From the NCBI GenBank assembly GCA_963663375.1, contig OY760195.1:2666001-2730000 (forward strand): 64,000 nt of DNA. The letters run 5' to 3'. Below, one piece after another: positions 1-9,015 of this stretch. Within the stretch, counting starts at the first letter, position 1; each line of letters begins with the position of its first letter. Under the pieces are notes generated by a model. It made no database searches. It was not told the origin of the DNA and was given only the letters and a program-made list of their open reading frames with translations. Position numbers and translations under genes: made by a program. The stretch is from JAYREN01 sp963663375 (GTDB lineage: Bacteria > Acidobacteriota > Holophagae > Holophagales > Holophagaceae).

Positions 1-1283
1 GCCGCCAACTGGTTGTTCACGTCATGGGCGATGCCGCCGGTGAGGGTGCCTACGGTCTCCAGGCGCTGACTGTGTTGGAGCTTGAGCTGCATCTCCGCTT
101 CCTGCTCGAGGACGCGCCCGGCCCGCTGGAGGGCCAACCCCAGGGTGCGGATCTCCTGGATGCTGGACTCCGGCGGGTTGGGAGTGGCGCCTTCCCCCAG
201 GGCCTCGGCATCCCGGGCCAGCAGTGCCAGAGGATCGGCGATGCGGCGGGAGAGGCGGCGCAGGCGCCAGGCCACCAGGGCCAGGAAGCCCAGGCCCACC
301 GCCAGAAGGGTCGCGGTGAGTCCCTTCAGGTTTCCCTGGATGTCCTTTTCGGGCACCGCCATGCAGACCAGCCAGGACAGCCCCCGGCTGCCGCTCATGG
401 GCATGACTCGTCCCGCGATGCTCCGGCCGCCCTGCTGAAGGCGGATCAGCTGGGAGCCGTGGCCGGTGGCCTTCCACCGGTTTACGAGCTGCTGAAAGAG
501 CGGAAAATTGTCCCCACTGAGGGGTTTCAGGAAGCTGCCCCGGTCCCCGGAATCCTTGGGGGCCACCAGCACCTGCATGCGCTCATCGCAGACCAGGGCC
601 TGGGCGTTGGGGGTGGGCCGGGTCTCCCAGACCTGCCGAGAGAGCGTGTCCAGCAGCACATCCACGCAGACCACAAAGCGCAACTGCCCCTGGACGTTCT
701 GGACCGGGGCCACGAAGGAGATGCCGTGATCCGGGGCGCTCAGGAACGGGTAGGGCTCCACCCATCGGGGAATCTGGGTCTTCTGCGCGGCGGTGTACCA
801 CGGGCGATCCTGGAACCTGATGGAGACAGAATCCAACCTGGGCGGATTCAAGAGGGTGCCATTCTCGCGATAGTGGCTCCGGTGAACCTGGTTTCCGCCC
901 CCTCGAAGGCCGAGGGTCGTCCAGCCTCCCGCCTTGGGATAGAGCGCGACGCCGCGACCCTCGGCATCCACCATGATCAGGCTCGAGATACTGGAAGATT
1001 CCTTGAAGATGGGGGCCAGGATTCCCTCGGCCACCAGGGGCTGGTTCAAGGGGATGCGCCCCTCTTCCAGCCAGGTGGCCACCACCCTCCCGGCCTGTTC
1101 CGCCTCCAGGAGATTGCTCCGGAGATCGCGCTCCAGGCGGACGATGCTCTCCTGGGTGCGGGCCTCGATCTGCCTCTCCATGGTACCCCGCATGCCGAAC
1201 CACACCAGGGCCACCGACACGGCCACCATGAGGCCCAACAGGGCCATGAGCTCTTGGAGCAGCAGCTTGCGGATGGGTTTCAC
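1..1283 (-). CDS. Membrane sensor histidine kinase (partial, C-terminus outside window)
   Basis: The frame reads from a GTG at 1283 to the window edge without a stop, giving about 427 residues. A hydrophobic segment lies near residues 8-28, followed by a long predicted periplasmic sensor region of the Cache type. A second membrane segment comes near residue 315, then a HAMP-like linker and coiled coil. A HisKA box follows (GGIAHDVNNQLA) with the phospho-acceptor His at about residue 420; the ATPase domain lies beyond the window. It starts 20 bp after the alaS stop on the same strand, so the two may be cotranscribed. The GTG has no convincing ribosome site, and an ATG a few codons inside is an alternative start. 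The ligand is unknown. Confidence 0.8.
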   Translation of the reverse strand, partial: MKPIRKLLLQELMALLGLMVAVSVALVWFGMRGTMERQIEARTQESIVRLERDLRSNLLEAEQAGRVVATWLEEGRIPLNQPLVAEGILAPIFKESSSISSLIMVDAEGRGVALYPKAGGWTTLGLRGGGNQVHRSHYRENGTLLNPPRLDSVSIRFQDRPWYTAAQKTQIPRWVEPYPFLSAPDHGISFVAPVQNVQGQLRFVVCVDVLLDTLSRQVWETRPTPNAQALVCDERMQVLVAPKDSGDRGSFLKPLSGDNFPLFQQLVNRWKATGHGSQLIRLQQGGRSIAGRVMPMSGSRGLSWLVCMAVPEKDIQGNLKGLTATLLAVGLGFLALVAWRLRRLSRRIADPLALLARDAEALGEGATPNPPESSIQEIRTLGLALQRAGRVLEQEAEMQLKLQHSQRLETVGTLTGGIAHDVNNQLA

Positions 1284-1303
1284 GGGGGGCGCTTTGACGG
1301 TGA

Positions 1304-3940
1304 CTACAGGGCTTTTTTCAGGGCTTCCAGGGCCGCGGGAATACCCGTGGGGCGGGTGCCGCCGCCCTGGGCGAGATCCTTCTTGCCGCCGCCCCGGCCC
1401 TCGACATGGGGAGCCATGGCCTTGAGAAGCGCTCCGGCATCGGCCCGGTCCTGGAGATCGGCGGAAACCGAGACCAGCAGGGCGACCTTATCCTCGGCGG
1501 CCTTGGAGGCCAGAGCGATGACGGCGCTGCGGTGGCGGGTGCGCACCTGATCCATCATTTCGCGGAGGGCCGAAGCCTCGAGTCCCTCCACGGCGACGGT
1601 GATCAGGGGAAGCCCCTTCACATCTTCGACCTGTTCTCCCGCACCACCGCCCGCGGCGGCCTTGAGCTTGGCCTCCTTCAGTTCCCGTTCCAGCTGTTGG
1701 ATGCGGGCATCCTTGGCGCCGATCAGGCTGGGCAGGGATTCGCGGGTCGAGTTGGCCTGGCGAGAGAGGGTCGTGAGCAGGGCCTCATCGTCCTGCAACC
1801 GCGCCAGGGCCGCCATGCCCGCCACGGCCTCCAGCCGCCGCACGCCCGAGGCCACGGCCCCTTCAGACACGATCTTGATGGCGCCGATCTCGCCCGTGCT
1901 GGCCACGTGGGTGCCACCGCAGAGTTCCTGACTGAAGCCGGGAACGGCCACCACGCGCACCTGTTCCCCGTATTTTTCCCCGAAGAGGGCCATGGCGCCA
2001 CTCTGCAGGGCCTCGTCGATGGACATGGACTGGATGCGGGTGGGAATGGCGCGGAGCGTCTGCTCGTTGGCCAGCCGCTCGATCTCCAGGACCTGTTCGG
2101 GCTCCAGGGGGGCGAAGTGGGTGAAGTCGAAGCGCAGGCGCTCCGCATCCACCACGCTGCCCGCCTGCTTGACGTGGGTGCCGAGCACCTCGCGCAGGGC
2201 GGCGTGCAGCAGGTGGGTGGCGGTGTGGTGGGCCCGAATGCGCCCGCGCCGCTCGGGGTCCACCTGGGCCAGCACGGTGTCACCCTCCCGGATGGGCCGC
2301 TGTCCCCCGATCTCCAACTGGTGGAGGGATCGCTTGGGGGCGGGGGCTGTGGTCTCTGTCACCAGGCAGGAGAAGCCCTCGAAGTTCAGGATGCCCGTGT
2401 CGCCCACCTGGCCGCCGCTGGTGGCGTAGAAGGGTGTGCGATCGAGCAGAGCGTAGCCCTTGCCCAGCAGTTCCTTGACCCGCTTCTTGTCCTGGTCGAA
2501 GAGGGCCAGCACCTTCACGTTGGCTTCCGTGGTCTCGTAGCCGAGGAAATCCGTGGGGGGGAAATCCGCGAGCACGGCGAAATCGCCCTGGATGCGCACA
2601 TCGTGGGTCTTCATGGCGGCGCGGCTCTTGGATTTCTGCTCGGCCAGTTCGCGCTGGAAGCCCTCCAGATCGGCCTTCACATCCCGCTCCTTACACCAGT
2701 CCTCCACCAGATCCACGGGGAAGCCGAAGGTGTCGTAGAGCTTGAAGATCTCGGAACCGGCCAGCGTTCCCGAGGCGATATCGCAGCCTTCGAGCTGCTT
2801 GAGGCCCGCGTTGAGGGTGAGGCTGAACTGGGCCTCTTCCCGGGCCAGCACCTTATGGATGCGGCCCAGTTCCGAGCCGAGCTCCGGATAGGCGTCGCCC
2901 ATTGCCTGGTGCACGGTGGGGGCGAGATCGGCGAAGAAGAGCCCCTCGATGCCGAGCTTCTTGCCGAAGCGCAGGGCGCGACGCACGATCTTGCGCAGCA
3001 CGTAACCGCGGCCTTCATTGCTGGGCACGACGCCGTCGAACACCATGAACACGGCGGCCCGGATGTGGTCGGCCACCACCTGGGAAGCCGTGCGGTTGGT
3101 GTGCTCCGCTCGCTCCTGGGGCAGGATGCGGGCCACCTTCCAGATGCCCTCGAAGATGGGCTCGAAGAGATCGATTTCGTAGTTGGTCTCCTTGCCCTGG
3201 AGGATGGAGGCCACGCGCTCCAGGCCCATGCCGGTGTCGATGCTGGGCTTGGGCAGGGGCTTCAGGCCGCCCTTGCCGTCCTGCTCGTACTGCATGAAGA
3301 CCAGGTTCCAGATCTCCATCGTGTCATCGCCCTCGCCGTTCACCAGCTCGGCGCAGTTGCCGCTGATGTCCAGGGGCCGGTAGTAGTGCATTTCGGAACA
3401 GGGGCCGCAGGGGCCCGTGTCGCCCATCTGCCAGAAGTTATCCTTGCCAAAGCGCAAGATGCGATCCGGGGAAACGCCCACAGCCTTCCAGAGTTCCTCG
3501 GCTTCCGTATCCGCAGGCACGCCTTCCTTGCCCTCGAAAACCGTGATCCAGAGCCGGTCCACATCCAGGCCCAGGTTGCCCTGCTCCACGGGGCCCGTCA
3601 CGAATTCCCAGGCGTAGCGGATGGCGTCGGCCTTGAAGTAGTCGCCGAAGCTGAAGTTGCCGAGCATCTCGAAGAAGGTGTGGTGACGGGCGGTGAAGCC
3701 CACGTTTTCCAGATCGTTGTGTTTGCCCCCGGCCCGCAGGCACTTCTGGCTGGTGGCGGCGCGGGTGTAGTCGCGCCGCTCCTTGCCCACGAACACATCC
3801 TTGAACTGCACCATGCCCGCATTGGTCCACATCACCGTGGGATCGTCGGCGGGGCCGATGACGGGGCTGGAGGACACTATCCGGTGGCCCTGGGCCGCGA
3901 AGTAGTCGAGGAAGCGTTGACGGAGTTCAGAAGTCTTCAT
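1304..3940 (-). CDS. alaS: Alanyl-tRNA synthetase
   Basis: This enzyme charges tRNA-Ala with alanine in the cytoplasm and edits mischarged Ser/Gly. The 878-residue length is normal for the family. The N-terminus (MKTSELRQRFLDYF) and the class II catalytic domain are typical. The editing domain carries the zinc-binding HHTATHLLH motif near residue 570 and the CGGTHV motif near residue 673. The C-Ala domain ends with a glycine-rich segment (GGGKKDLAQGGG) near the C-terminus. The start is the ATG at 3940, just downstream of a GxxExxY gene and its repeats. A sensor kinase gene follows 20 bp after the stop. No odd features were seen. Confidence 0.98.
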   Translation of the reverse strand: MKTSELRQRFLDYFAAQGHRIVSSSPVIGPADDPTVMWTNAGMVQFKDVFVGKERRDYTRAATSQKCLRAGGKHNDLENVGFTARHHTFFEMLGNFSFGDYFKADAIRYAWEFVTGPVEQGNLGLDVDRLWITVFEGKEGVPADTEAEELWKAVGVSPDRILRFGKDNFWQMGDTGPCGPCSEMHYYRPLDISGNCAELVNGEGDDTMEIWNLVFMQYEQDGKGGLKPLPKPSIDTGMGLERVASILQGKETNYEIDLFEPIFEGIWKVARILPQERAEHTNRTASQVVADHIRAAVFMVFDGVVPSNEGRGYVLRKIVRRALRFGKKLGIEGLFFADLAPTVHQAMGDAYPELGSELGRIHKVLAREEAQFSLTLNAGLKQLEGCDIASGTLAGSEIFKLYDTFGFPVDLVEDWCKERDVKADLEGFQRELAEQKSKSRAAMKTHDVRIQGDFAVLADFPPTDFLGYETTEANVKVLALFDQDKKRVKELLGKGYALLDRTPFYATSGGQVGDTGILNFEGFSCLVTETTAPAPKRSLHQLEIGGQRPIREGDTVLAQVDPERRGRIRAHHTATHLLHAALREVLGTHVKQAGSVVDAERLRFDFTHFAPLEPEQVLEIERLANEQTLRAIPTRIQSMSIDEALQSGAMALFGEKYGEQVRVVAVPGFSQELCGGTHVASTGEIGAIKIVSEGAVASGVRRLEAVAGMAALARLQDDEALLTTLSRQANSTRESLPSLIGAKDARIQQLERELKEAKLKAAAGGGAGEQVEDVKGLPLITVAVEGLEASALREMMDQVRTRHRSAVIALASKAAEDKVALLVSVSADLQDRADAGALLKAMAPHVEGRGGGKKDLAQGGGTRPTGIPAALEALKKAL

Positions 3941-3946
3941 TTTTTT

Positions 3947-4396
3947 AACCGCGAATGGTCGCGAATGAACGCGAATGGGGTTGTGGATTCATTGAGTGAG
4001 TACGAGCCGAGCCCAATCGAGTTTGGGGGCCCCGAAGTTCAAGAGCAGAGCCAGGGGAAGCCCTGTGGCTCTCAGGTAGTGCAAGGCCTGAGCCCGTTCA
4101 TTGTCGCCTATATTTTTGATGGCCTTCAGTTCCAAGATGATCTGCCCTTGGGTAATGAAGTCGGCACGATAGGGATGGCCAAGCAGAGTCCCTTTGTGGG
4201 CAATGGGAACGGGAACTTCCCTTGCGAATGGGATGCCGCGTTGTTCCAGCTCGAGGGCCAGGGCGTCCCCGTACACAGCCTCCAGAAAGCCAGGTCCCAG
4301 ATGCGAATGCACCTCCATGGCCGCTCCCACGATGGCGTAGGATTCGTCCTTCAGGAGCAAGCTTTCATTCGCGTCCATTAGCGTCATTCGCGGTTT
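3947..4396. repeat. Inverted CGCGAATG-array element enclosing a GxxExxY gene
   Basis: The plus strand at 3947-3978 reads AACC followed by three CGCGAATG-type units at about 10-base spacing. At 4364-4396 the same unit occurs inverted (CATTCGCG, with one degenerate CATTAGCG), ending in GCGGTTT. The two arms face each other and enclose the complete GxxExxY coding region, whose first codons (ATG-GAC-GCG-AAT-GAA) are made of repeat sequence. The element fills the gap between alaS and purH. It has the same layout as the element at 10913-11391 but a different unit sequence. Confidence 0.75.
3989..4387 (-). CDS. GxxExxY protein (PD-(D/E)XK nuclease-like)
   Basis: The product is 132 residues, the normal size for the GxxExxY family, which is assigned to the PD-(D/E)XK nuclease fold (PF13366-type). 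The signature GPGFLEAVY lies near residues 31-39. The putative catalytic core is the Asp of YRADF followed by ELKA (E-x-K) about ten residues later. The ATG at 4387 has an AAGGAAG site upstream; an in-frame ATG at 4378 is an alternative. The biological role of the family is not established. It lies entirely between inverted repeat arms, and a diverged paralog occupies the same kind of setting at 10903-11337, which suggests a link between gene and repeats. Confidence 0.9.
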   Translation of the reverse strand: MTLMDANESLLLKDESYAIVGAAMEVHSHLGPGFLEAVYGDALALELEQRGIPFAREVPVPIAHKGTLLGHPYRADFITQGQIILELKAIKNIGDNERAQALHYLRATGLPLALLLNFGAPKLDWARLVLTQ

Positions 4397-4432
4397 CTTC
4401 CTTTTGTTTTTCTCTTCTTCAATCTTTGCGGC

Positions 4433-5977
4433 CTAGTGCCGGAAGTGCCGCATGCCTGTGAAGAAGAGCCAGACGCCTAGCTTCTTCGCGGCGGCGATCA
4501 CGTCCTCGTCCCGCACGCTGCCGCCGGGTTCGACGATGGCGGTGACGCCATGGGCCGCCGCGAGCTCGAGGCCGTCGGCGAAGGGGAAGAAGGCATCGCT
4601 GCCCAGCACGGCGCCCTTGGCCTTGTCGCCGGCCTTGCGGCAGGCGATCTCCACGCTGTCCACGCGGCTCATCTGACCCGCGCCGACGCCCACGGTGCCG
4701 CCGTCCTTCACCAACACGATGCTGTTGGACTTCACGACCTTGGCCACCTGCTGGGCCAGCAGAAGGTCGCGCACGGAGGGGCGGGGGCCGGTGCCCTCGA
4801 CCTTGACCTCCCAATTCTCGAAGGGGGTGAAGGCGGTGTCGGGGCGCTGGATCAGGTAGCCGCCGCCGATGGCGCGCACATCCATGCCGGAGGCGCCACA
4901 GGGCCAGACGGTGGGGGTCTCGAGGAGGCGCAGGGCCTTCTTGGCGGCGAGGATTGCCAGGGCTCCTTCGGAGAAGCCGGGGGCGAGGATCACCTCCCAG
5001 AAGGTGGGCGCCAGGGCCTGGGCGGTGGCCTCGTCCAGGGGGCGGTTGAAGGCCACGATGCCCCCGAAGGCGCTCACGGGATCGCTGGTCAGGGCCTTGT
5101 GGAAGGCTTCCAGGGGAGAATCGGCGCAGGCGGCGCCGCAGGGGTTGTTGTGTTTGACGATGACGCAGCTGGGTTCAGCGAAGGCCCAGGCCAGCCGGGC
5201 CGTGGCATCGGCATCCAGCAGGTTGTTGAAGGAGAGTTCCTTGCCCTGAAGCTGGCGGCAAGCGGCCAGGCCCTCGGTGGGGGCGCCGGGCTGGATGTAG
5301 AAACCCGCGCCCTGGTGGGGGTTTTCCCCGTAGCGCAGTCCCTGCTTCTGGCTCAGCCCCAGGGCCAGGCGCTCGGGCAGTTCCGTCTCCGGCGCGGATT
5401 CCCCCTGCTGGGCGAACCAGGTGGCGATGGCGGCATCGTAGGCGGCGGTGGTCTGGAAGACCTTCAAGGCGCAGGCCCGGCGGTCGGCGGCGGTCCAGGT
5501 GCCCGCCTTCAGCTTTTCGAGGAAGGGCTCGTACTGGGCGGCGTCCGTCAGCACGGTGACGGACGCGTGGTTCTTGGCGGCGCTGCGGAGCATGCTGGGG
5601 CCGCCGATATCGATCTGTTCGATGCATTCGGGAAATGTGATGCCCGCTTTCGCGATGGTGGCCTCGAAGGGATACAGATTCACCACCACGAGATCGATGG
5701 GGGGGATGCCCAGGCGCTCGGCGTCCTGGACATGGGTGGTCTCCTCGCGGCGGAAGAGTAGGCCGCCGTGGATCTTGGGATGCAGGGTCTTGACCCGTCC
5801 ACCGAAACACTCGGGAGCGCCGGTGTAGTCGGCCACTTCCTGGACCTCCAGGCCTGCCTCGCGGAGGGTTTTGAGCGTTCCACCGGTGGCCAGCAGGTTC
5901 CACCCAAGCGCCTTCAGCCCCTGAGCGAGGGGAACGAGTCCCGTCTTGTCGTAGACCGAGAACAGGGCTGTGGTCAT
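4433..5977 (-). CDS. purH: Bifunctional AICAR formyltransferase/IMP cyclohydrolase
   Basis: PurH catalyses the last two steps of de novo purine synthesis: formylation of AICAR with 10-formyl-THF, then ring closure to IMP. The N-terminal MGS-like cyclohydrolase domain starts ALFSVYDKTGLVPLA and contains LATGGT and GRVKTLHPKIHGG. The C-terminal AICARFT domain carries the catalytic KHNNPCGAA motif (Lys-His pair) near residue 258. The start is placed at the ATG at 5977, where GAGG lies a suitable distance upstream; an upstream in-frame codon at 5998 lacks this. The 514-residue length is typical. The gene stands alone and diverges from an outer-membrane protein gene. Confidence 0.97.
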   Translation of the reverse strand: MTTALFSVYDKTGLVPLAQGLKALGWNLLATGGTLKTLREAGLEVQEVADYTGAPECFGGRVKTLHPKIHGGLLFRREETTHVQDAERLGIPPIDLVVVNLYPFEATIAKAGITFPECIEQIDIGGPSMLRSAAKNHASVTVLTDAAQYEPFLEKLKAGTWTAADRRACALKVFQTTAAYDAAIATWFAQQGESAPETELPERLALGLSQKQGLRYGENPHQGAGFYIQPGAPTEGLAACRQLQGKELSFNNLLDADATARLAWAFAEPSCVIVKHNNPCGAACADSPLEAFHKALTSDPVSAFGGIVAFNRPLDEATAQALAPTFWEVILAPGFSEGALAILAAKKALRLLETPTVWPCGASGMDVRAIGGGYLIQRPDTAFTPFENWEVKVEGTGPRPSVRDLLLAQQVAKVVKSNSIVLVKDGGTVGVGAGQMSRVDSVEIACRKAGDKAKGAVLGSDAFFPFADGLELAAAHGVTAIVEPGGSVRDEDVIAAAKKLGVWLFFTGMRHFRH

Positions 5978-6096
5978 GGAATCCTCGCAAAAGGGCATTT
6001 TCCCACGGGGCAGCCACCCGCAGGAAGCTCAGGTTCCCTGCTATTCTCACGGCTATTGGACGGGCCGCACGGTTCTGGGGCCTGGCAGGGGGAAAG

Positions 6097-6696
6097 ATGC
6101 CGCGCACAGCCATCCTGAGTCTCACGCTTCTCCTGGGCAGCACCGTTGCGGTGCAGGGCCAGGATCTCTGGGACTCGAGCCTCAAGCTGTCGGCGGGGAT
6201 GATGAGCGGGGCTGAAGATGCCCAGCTTGGCCAGAACAAGTTCTATGGCCTGAGTATCGAAGGCGCCTATCCCCTGACACGCAATCACCTGGTGGTGTTC
6301 GAAGGCGGTTACCGCGTCCTTCCCACCACCTCCCGCCGGGCGGGGGCCTTGACCATCGATGCCAAGACCGATGGGTTCTTCGGCGGGGCGGCCTATCGCT
6401 TCCGCTTCACCCGGGGGATGCTGGATGGCCTCTTCCTCCAGGGCGGTCTCCGGTTCTCGTCCCTGCGCACCGAGCAGGACACCATCGAGCCCGGGGCGGC
6501 CGCCGACGGGAACGATCTGCGGACCTCGCTCAAAGGCGTTCGAGCCACCTCGACCAAACCCGTCCTCGGGGCGGGGTTCCGCTTCACGGAGAGCCTGAGC
6601 CTGGAAGTGAATATGACGACCCTCAAGGGCCAGAATGTCCAGGGGCTGTCCAAATCCGGGACGGCCGTGGAGCTCTCGCTGGGGATGCACCTCTGA
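6097..6696 (+). CDS. Small outer-membrane beta-barrel protein
   Basis: This 199-residue protein has a clear signal peptide: a basic start, a hydrophobic core (ILSLTLLLGSTVAV) and cleavage predicted near VQG-QD at about residue 21. The mature part consists of alternating hydrophobic/polar strands separated by short turns and loops, and ends in a strand finishing LSLGMHL, as expected for an 8-10 stranded outer-membrane barrel. A GGGGGAAAG-like ribosome site precedes the ATG. It diverges from purH. I do not recognise a specific family, and function cannot be assigned beyond a surface porin-like or structural role. Confidence 0.7.
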   Translation: MPRTAILSLTLLLGSTVAVQGQDLWDSSLKLSAGMMSGAEDAQLGQNKFYGLSIEGAYPLTRNHLVVFEGGYRVLPTTSRRAGALTIDAKTDGFFGGAAYRFRFTRGMLDGLFLQGGLRFSSLRTEQDTIEPGAAADGNDLRTSLKGVRATSTKPVLGAGFRFTESLSLEVNMTTLKGQNVQGLSKSGTAVELSLGMHL

Positions 6697-6744
6697 TTCA
6701 ACTCGACTTTGGCGAGGGCCGATGGCTAGAAAAGGGGAGAGATC

Positions 6745-7086
6745 ATGGATGTCCAGGTCGAAGTCCAGTTCACCATCCAGCACACCCTCGAGGAGCTGAA
6801 GGAAGCCTTCGTCAAGCGAGGACATTTTCCCGACTGGAAGGTGATCGAGGATGTTGAGACCCGACCCCAAATCTTCTTCGAGACGCGGGTCGTCTCCGTG
6901 AACCTTTCTTCCGAAGATGACCGGATGGCCTGGTTCGTTTTCTCCCTGGAGGCTTGCGGGGAACTCCGGAAGCGGGTCGTCATCAAGCACGTGGTGCCCT
7001 CAAGCGTGAATGTCAATGTTCCCGCCCTCAAGGACTTCCTGACCTTCTGTCGGCACTGTCTGGTGGCGAGCCCCGGGCATCCCTGA
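6745..7086 (+). CDS. Conserved hypothetical protein, 113 aa
   Basis: The ATG at 6745 is preceded by GGGGAGAG, a good ribosome site. The product is soluble with no signal or membrane segment: an N-terminal charged half (HTLEELKEAFVKRG), a central beta-rich stretch, and a C-terminus containing CRHC. G+C and codon use match the neighbours. It lies between the small porin gene and nuoG on the same strand, 48 bp and 116 bp away. I do not recognise the family, and nothing in the neighbourhood indicates its job. Confidence 0.6.
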   Translation: MDVQVEVQFTIQHTLEELKEAFVKRGHFPDWKVIEDVETRPQIFFETRVVSVNLSSEDDRMAWFVFSLEACGELRKRVVIKHVVPSSVNVNVPALKDFLTFCRHCLVASPGHP

Positions 7087-7202
7087 GGCTTGCGGCAACG
7101 CTCCGCTTTGGCCATCCTGGGAGCCTGCCCGGGAAACCGAGTAGGCAGCATTCGGGCCCTAACCTGGACCGGCTGGCTCGCATCAGAAGGGCAGGGTGGT
7201 TC

Positions 7203-8636
7203 ATGCCGACGCTGAAGATCAACGACATTCCCGTCACCGTGGAGGCTGGCACGCTGCTGCTGGATGCCTGCAAGCGTGCGGGCTTCGATATTCCCCACTA
7301 CTGCTACCACCCGGCGCTCACTCCCGTGGCCACCTGCCGCATGTGCATGGTGGAGATCAAGGGCCAGCCCAAACTGGCGACCTCCTGCACGGCCATGGCC
7401 ACTGAGGGGATGGAGGTCTCCACGAATTCGCCTGCTGTTGCCGACGCCCGGGCCGCGGTGATGGAATTCCTCCTCCTCAACCATCCCCTGGACTGCCCCA
7501 TCTGCGATCAGGCCGGGGAGTGCAAGCTCCAGGACTACAGCTACCAGTACGGCAGTGGCGACTCGCGCATGGAGGAACCCAAGCGCCGCTATCGGTACGA
7601 GGATCTGGGCGCGAAGATCGTCATCGACAAGAACCGCTGCATCCACTGCACCCGCTGCGTGCGTTTCGCCCAGGAGATCTCCAAGACTCACGAACTCACG
7701 GTGGCCAACCGCGGCGCCCACCTGGAGGTGACGACCTACGAGGGTCTCTCCATGGATGCCAATCCCCTGGCGGGGAATGTGGTGGACCTCTGCCCGGTGG
7801 GTGCCCTCACCAGCCGGGACTTCCGCTTCAATAAGCGGGTCTGGTACCTCAAGCCCATCCCCACCATCAGCCGCCACTCGGCCATGGCCAACACGCTCTG
7901 GGCCGATGTGGACGAGAACAAGGTCTGGCGCTTCCGGCCCCGCCATCTCGAAGGCAAACGCGCCACCCACTTCATCTTCGATGAGGAACGCCATGCCTGG
8001 TCGCGGTACAACCTGGAAGCTGCCACGCGGCTACGTCAACCCAAGATCAAGGGGGCTGTGGCCAGTCTCGAGGCGGTGGGCGCCGCCCTGCGGGAGGCCG
8101 GACCCGTGGCCGTGATCGGGCAGGGGACCTTCGGCTGCGATTCAGCCCAGCGATTGGCCTCCCTGGCCAGCCGCGAGGATCTCTGCTTCGGCAGTGGGGA
8201 TCGCCGCTACACCCTGCAGTTTCCTGAGCTCCAGGGCAGCGGGGACGGCATCTTCAATCGCCGGGGTTTCGCCGAGCGGGGCTACCGCTTCGGACATCTG
8301 GACGAATTGCTGGTGCAGGTTCAGGGGGGCGAGGTACAGGCCGTGGTGGTGCTCCATGATTCGGAATTCAGTGGCCACCGGGAGAACGAACAGCTTCGCC
8401 ACATTGTGGAAGCCGCGGCCTTCAGCCTCGTGCTGGAGCCCATTCCCTCTGAGCTGAGCCGGGTCGCCACAGCCCTACTGCCGGTGACCACCTACCTGGA
8501 GGAAAGCGACTTCGTGATCAACCACGAAGGCGAACTGCGCCGCTACCAGAAGGCCCTGGAGCCACCCAAGGGGGTCAAGTCGATTCCCGCCTGGGTGAAG
8601 GAACTCCAGGCTGTTCCTGCCCCACAGCCCGTCTAG
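7203..8636 (+). CDS. nuoG: NADH-quinone oxidoreductase subunit G-like iron-sulfur protein
   Basis: This is a 477-residue NuoG-type protein, shorter than the ~900-residue enterobacterial form. It has an N-terminal [2Fe-2S] domain (C34, C45, C48, C62) and the His-Cys3 site of the NADH_G domain (H94, C98, C101, C107). A [4Fe-4S] site (C146, C149, C152, C197) and a truncated molybdopterin-oxidoreductase-like domain follow. In complex I this subunit carries electrons from the NADH module toward quinone. The ATG at 7203 is preceded by AGGGTGG. No other nuo gene is next to it, so it either serves a complex encoded elsewhere or a related NAD-linked enzyme. The next gene starts 1 bp after its stop. 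Confidence 0.85.
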   Translation: MPTLKINDIPVTVEAGTLLLDACKRAGFDIPHYCYHPALTPVATCRMCMVEIKGQPKLATSCTAMATEGMEVSTNSPAVADARAAVMEFLLLNHPLDCPICDQAGECKLQDYSYQYGSGDSRMEEPKRRYRYEDLGAKIVIDKNRCIHCTRCVRFAQEISKTHELTVANRGAHLEVTTYEGLSMDANPLAGNVVDLCPVGALTSRDFRFNKRVWYLKPIPTISRHSAMANTLWADVDENKVWRFRPRHLEGKRATHFIFDEERHAWSRYNLEAATRLRQPKIKGAVASLEAVGAALREAGPVAVIGQGTFGCDSAQRLASLASREDLCFGSGDRRYTLQFPELQGSGDGIFNRRGFAERGYRFGHLDELLVQVQGGEVQAVVVLHDSEFSGHRENEQLRHIVEAAAFSLVLEPIPSELSRVATALLPVTTYLEESDFVINHEGELRRYQKALEPPKGVKSIPAWVKELQAVPAPQPV

Positions 8637-8637
8637 C

Positions 8638-9015
8638 GTGGCACGACCCTCGCCCCTGCTGGTGGTCTACGACGGTGAGTGCGCCCTCTGCCGTCGGATG
8701 GTGGACTGGGTGCAGCGGCGGGATCGCTGGGGCCTCATGGTCACCTTCCCGTTCCAGAACCCCGAGCTGCCCCGCATGGCACCGGAACTGGCCGGACGGC
8801 CCCTGCACATGGCGATCCACTGCCTGGATACCCGGACCCGGGAAGTCCGCGCCGGTGCGGAGGCACTACCGTCGATCCTGCGTCGCCTGCCCCGGTGGCG
8901 CGTCCTGGCGCCCCTCATGGGCCTGCCGGGCATGGCCTCCCTGGCCCGGCGGTGCTACCTCAGGATTGCGGGGCGGCGGTACCGGTCGTCGGGGCGCGGG
9001 CTCCTGCGGCCCTAG
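8638..9015 (+). CDS. DCC-family (DUF393) thiol-disulfide oxidoreductase-like protein
   Basis: The 125-residue product begins with the family signature YDGECALCRR, giving a CxxC at C15/C18 (DCC = the DxxCxxC motif). The rest is a small alpha-helical domain ending in an arginine-rich tail. The family is annotated as putative thiol-disulfide oxidoreductases, but the substrate is generally unknown. It begins with GTG one base after the nuoG stop, so translation is probably coupled and the two are likely cotranscribed. Its stop codon overlaps the stop of the convergent DUF3667 gene on the other strand within the palindrome CTAG. Confidence 0.85.
   Translation: MARPSPLLVVYDGECALCRRMVDWVQRRDRWGLMVTFPFQNPELPRMAPELAGRPLHMAIHCLDTRTREVRAGAEALPSILRRLPRWRVLAPLMGLPGMASLARRCYLRIAGRRYRSSGRGLLRP

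Noticed and set aside
3947..3978. Possible CRISPR array (evenly spaced CGCGAATG units)
   Set aside because: Units are 7-8 bases with 2-3 base spacers, there are only three of them, and they are inverted at the other end. No cas genes are in the window.
1406..4381. Very long plus-strand open frame opposite alaS and the GxxExxY gene
   Set aside because: It is the antisense of strongly conserved genes; G+C-rich third positions keep stops out of that frame. There is no ribosome site and the composition is unnatural (His/Gln/Gly/Leu-rich).
5974..6990. Minus-strand frame opposite the small porin gene and the start of the 113-residue protein gene
   Set aside because: The plus strand has a signal peptide, ribosome sites and a plausible barrel protein; the minus frame has no domain and spans two genes.
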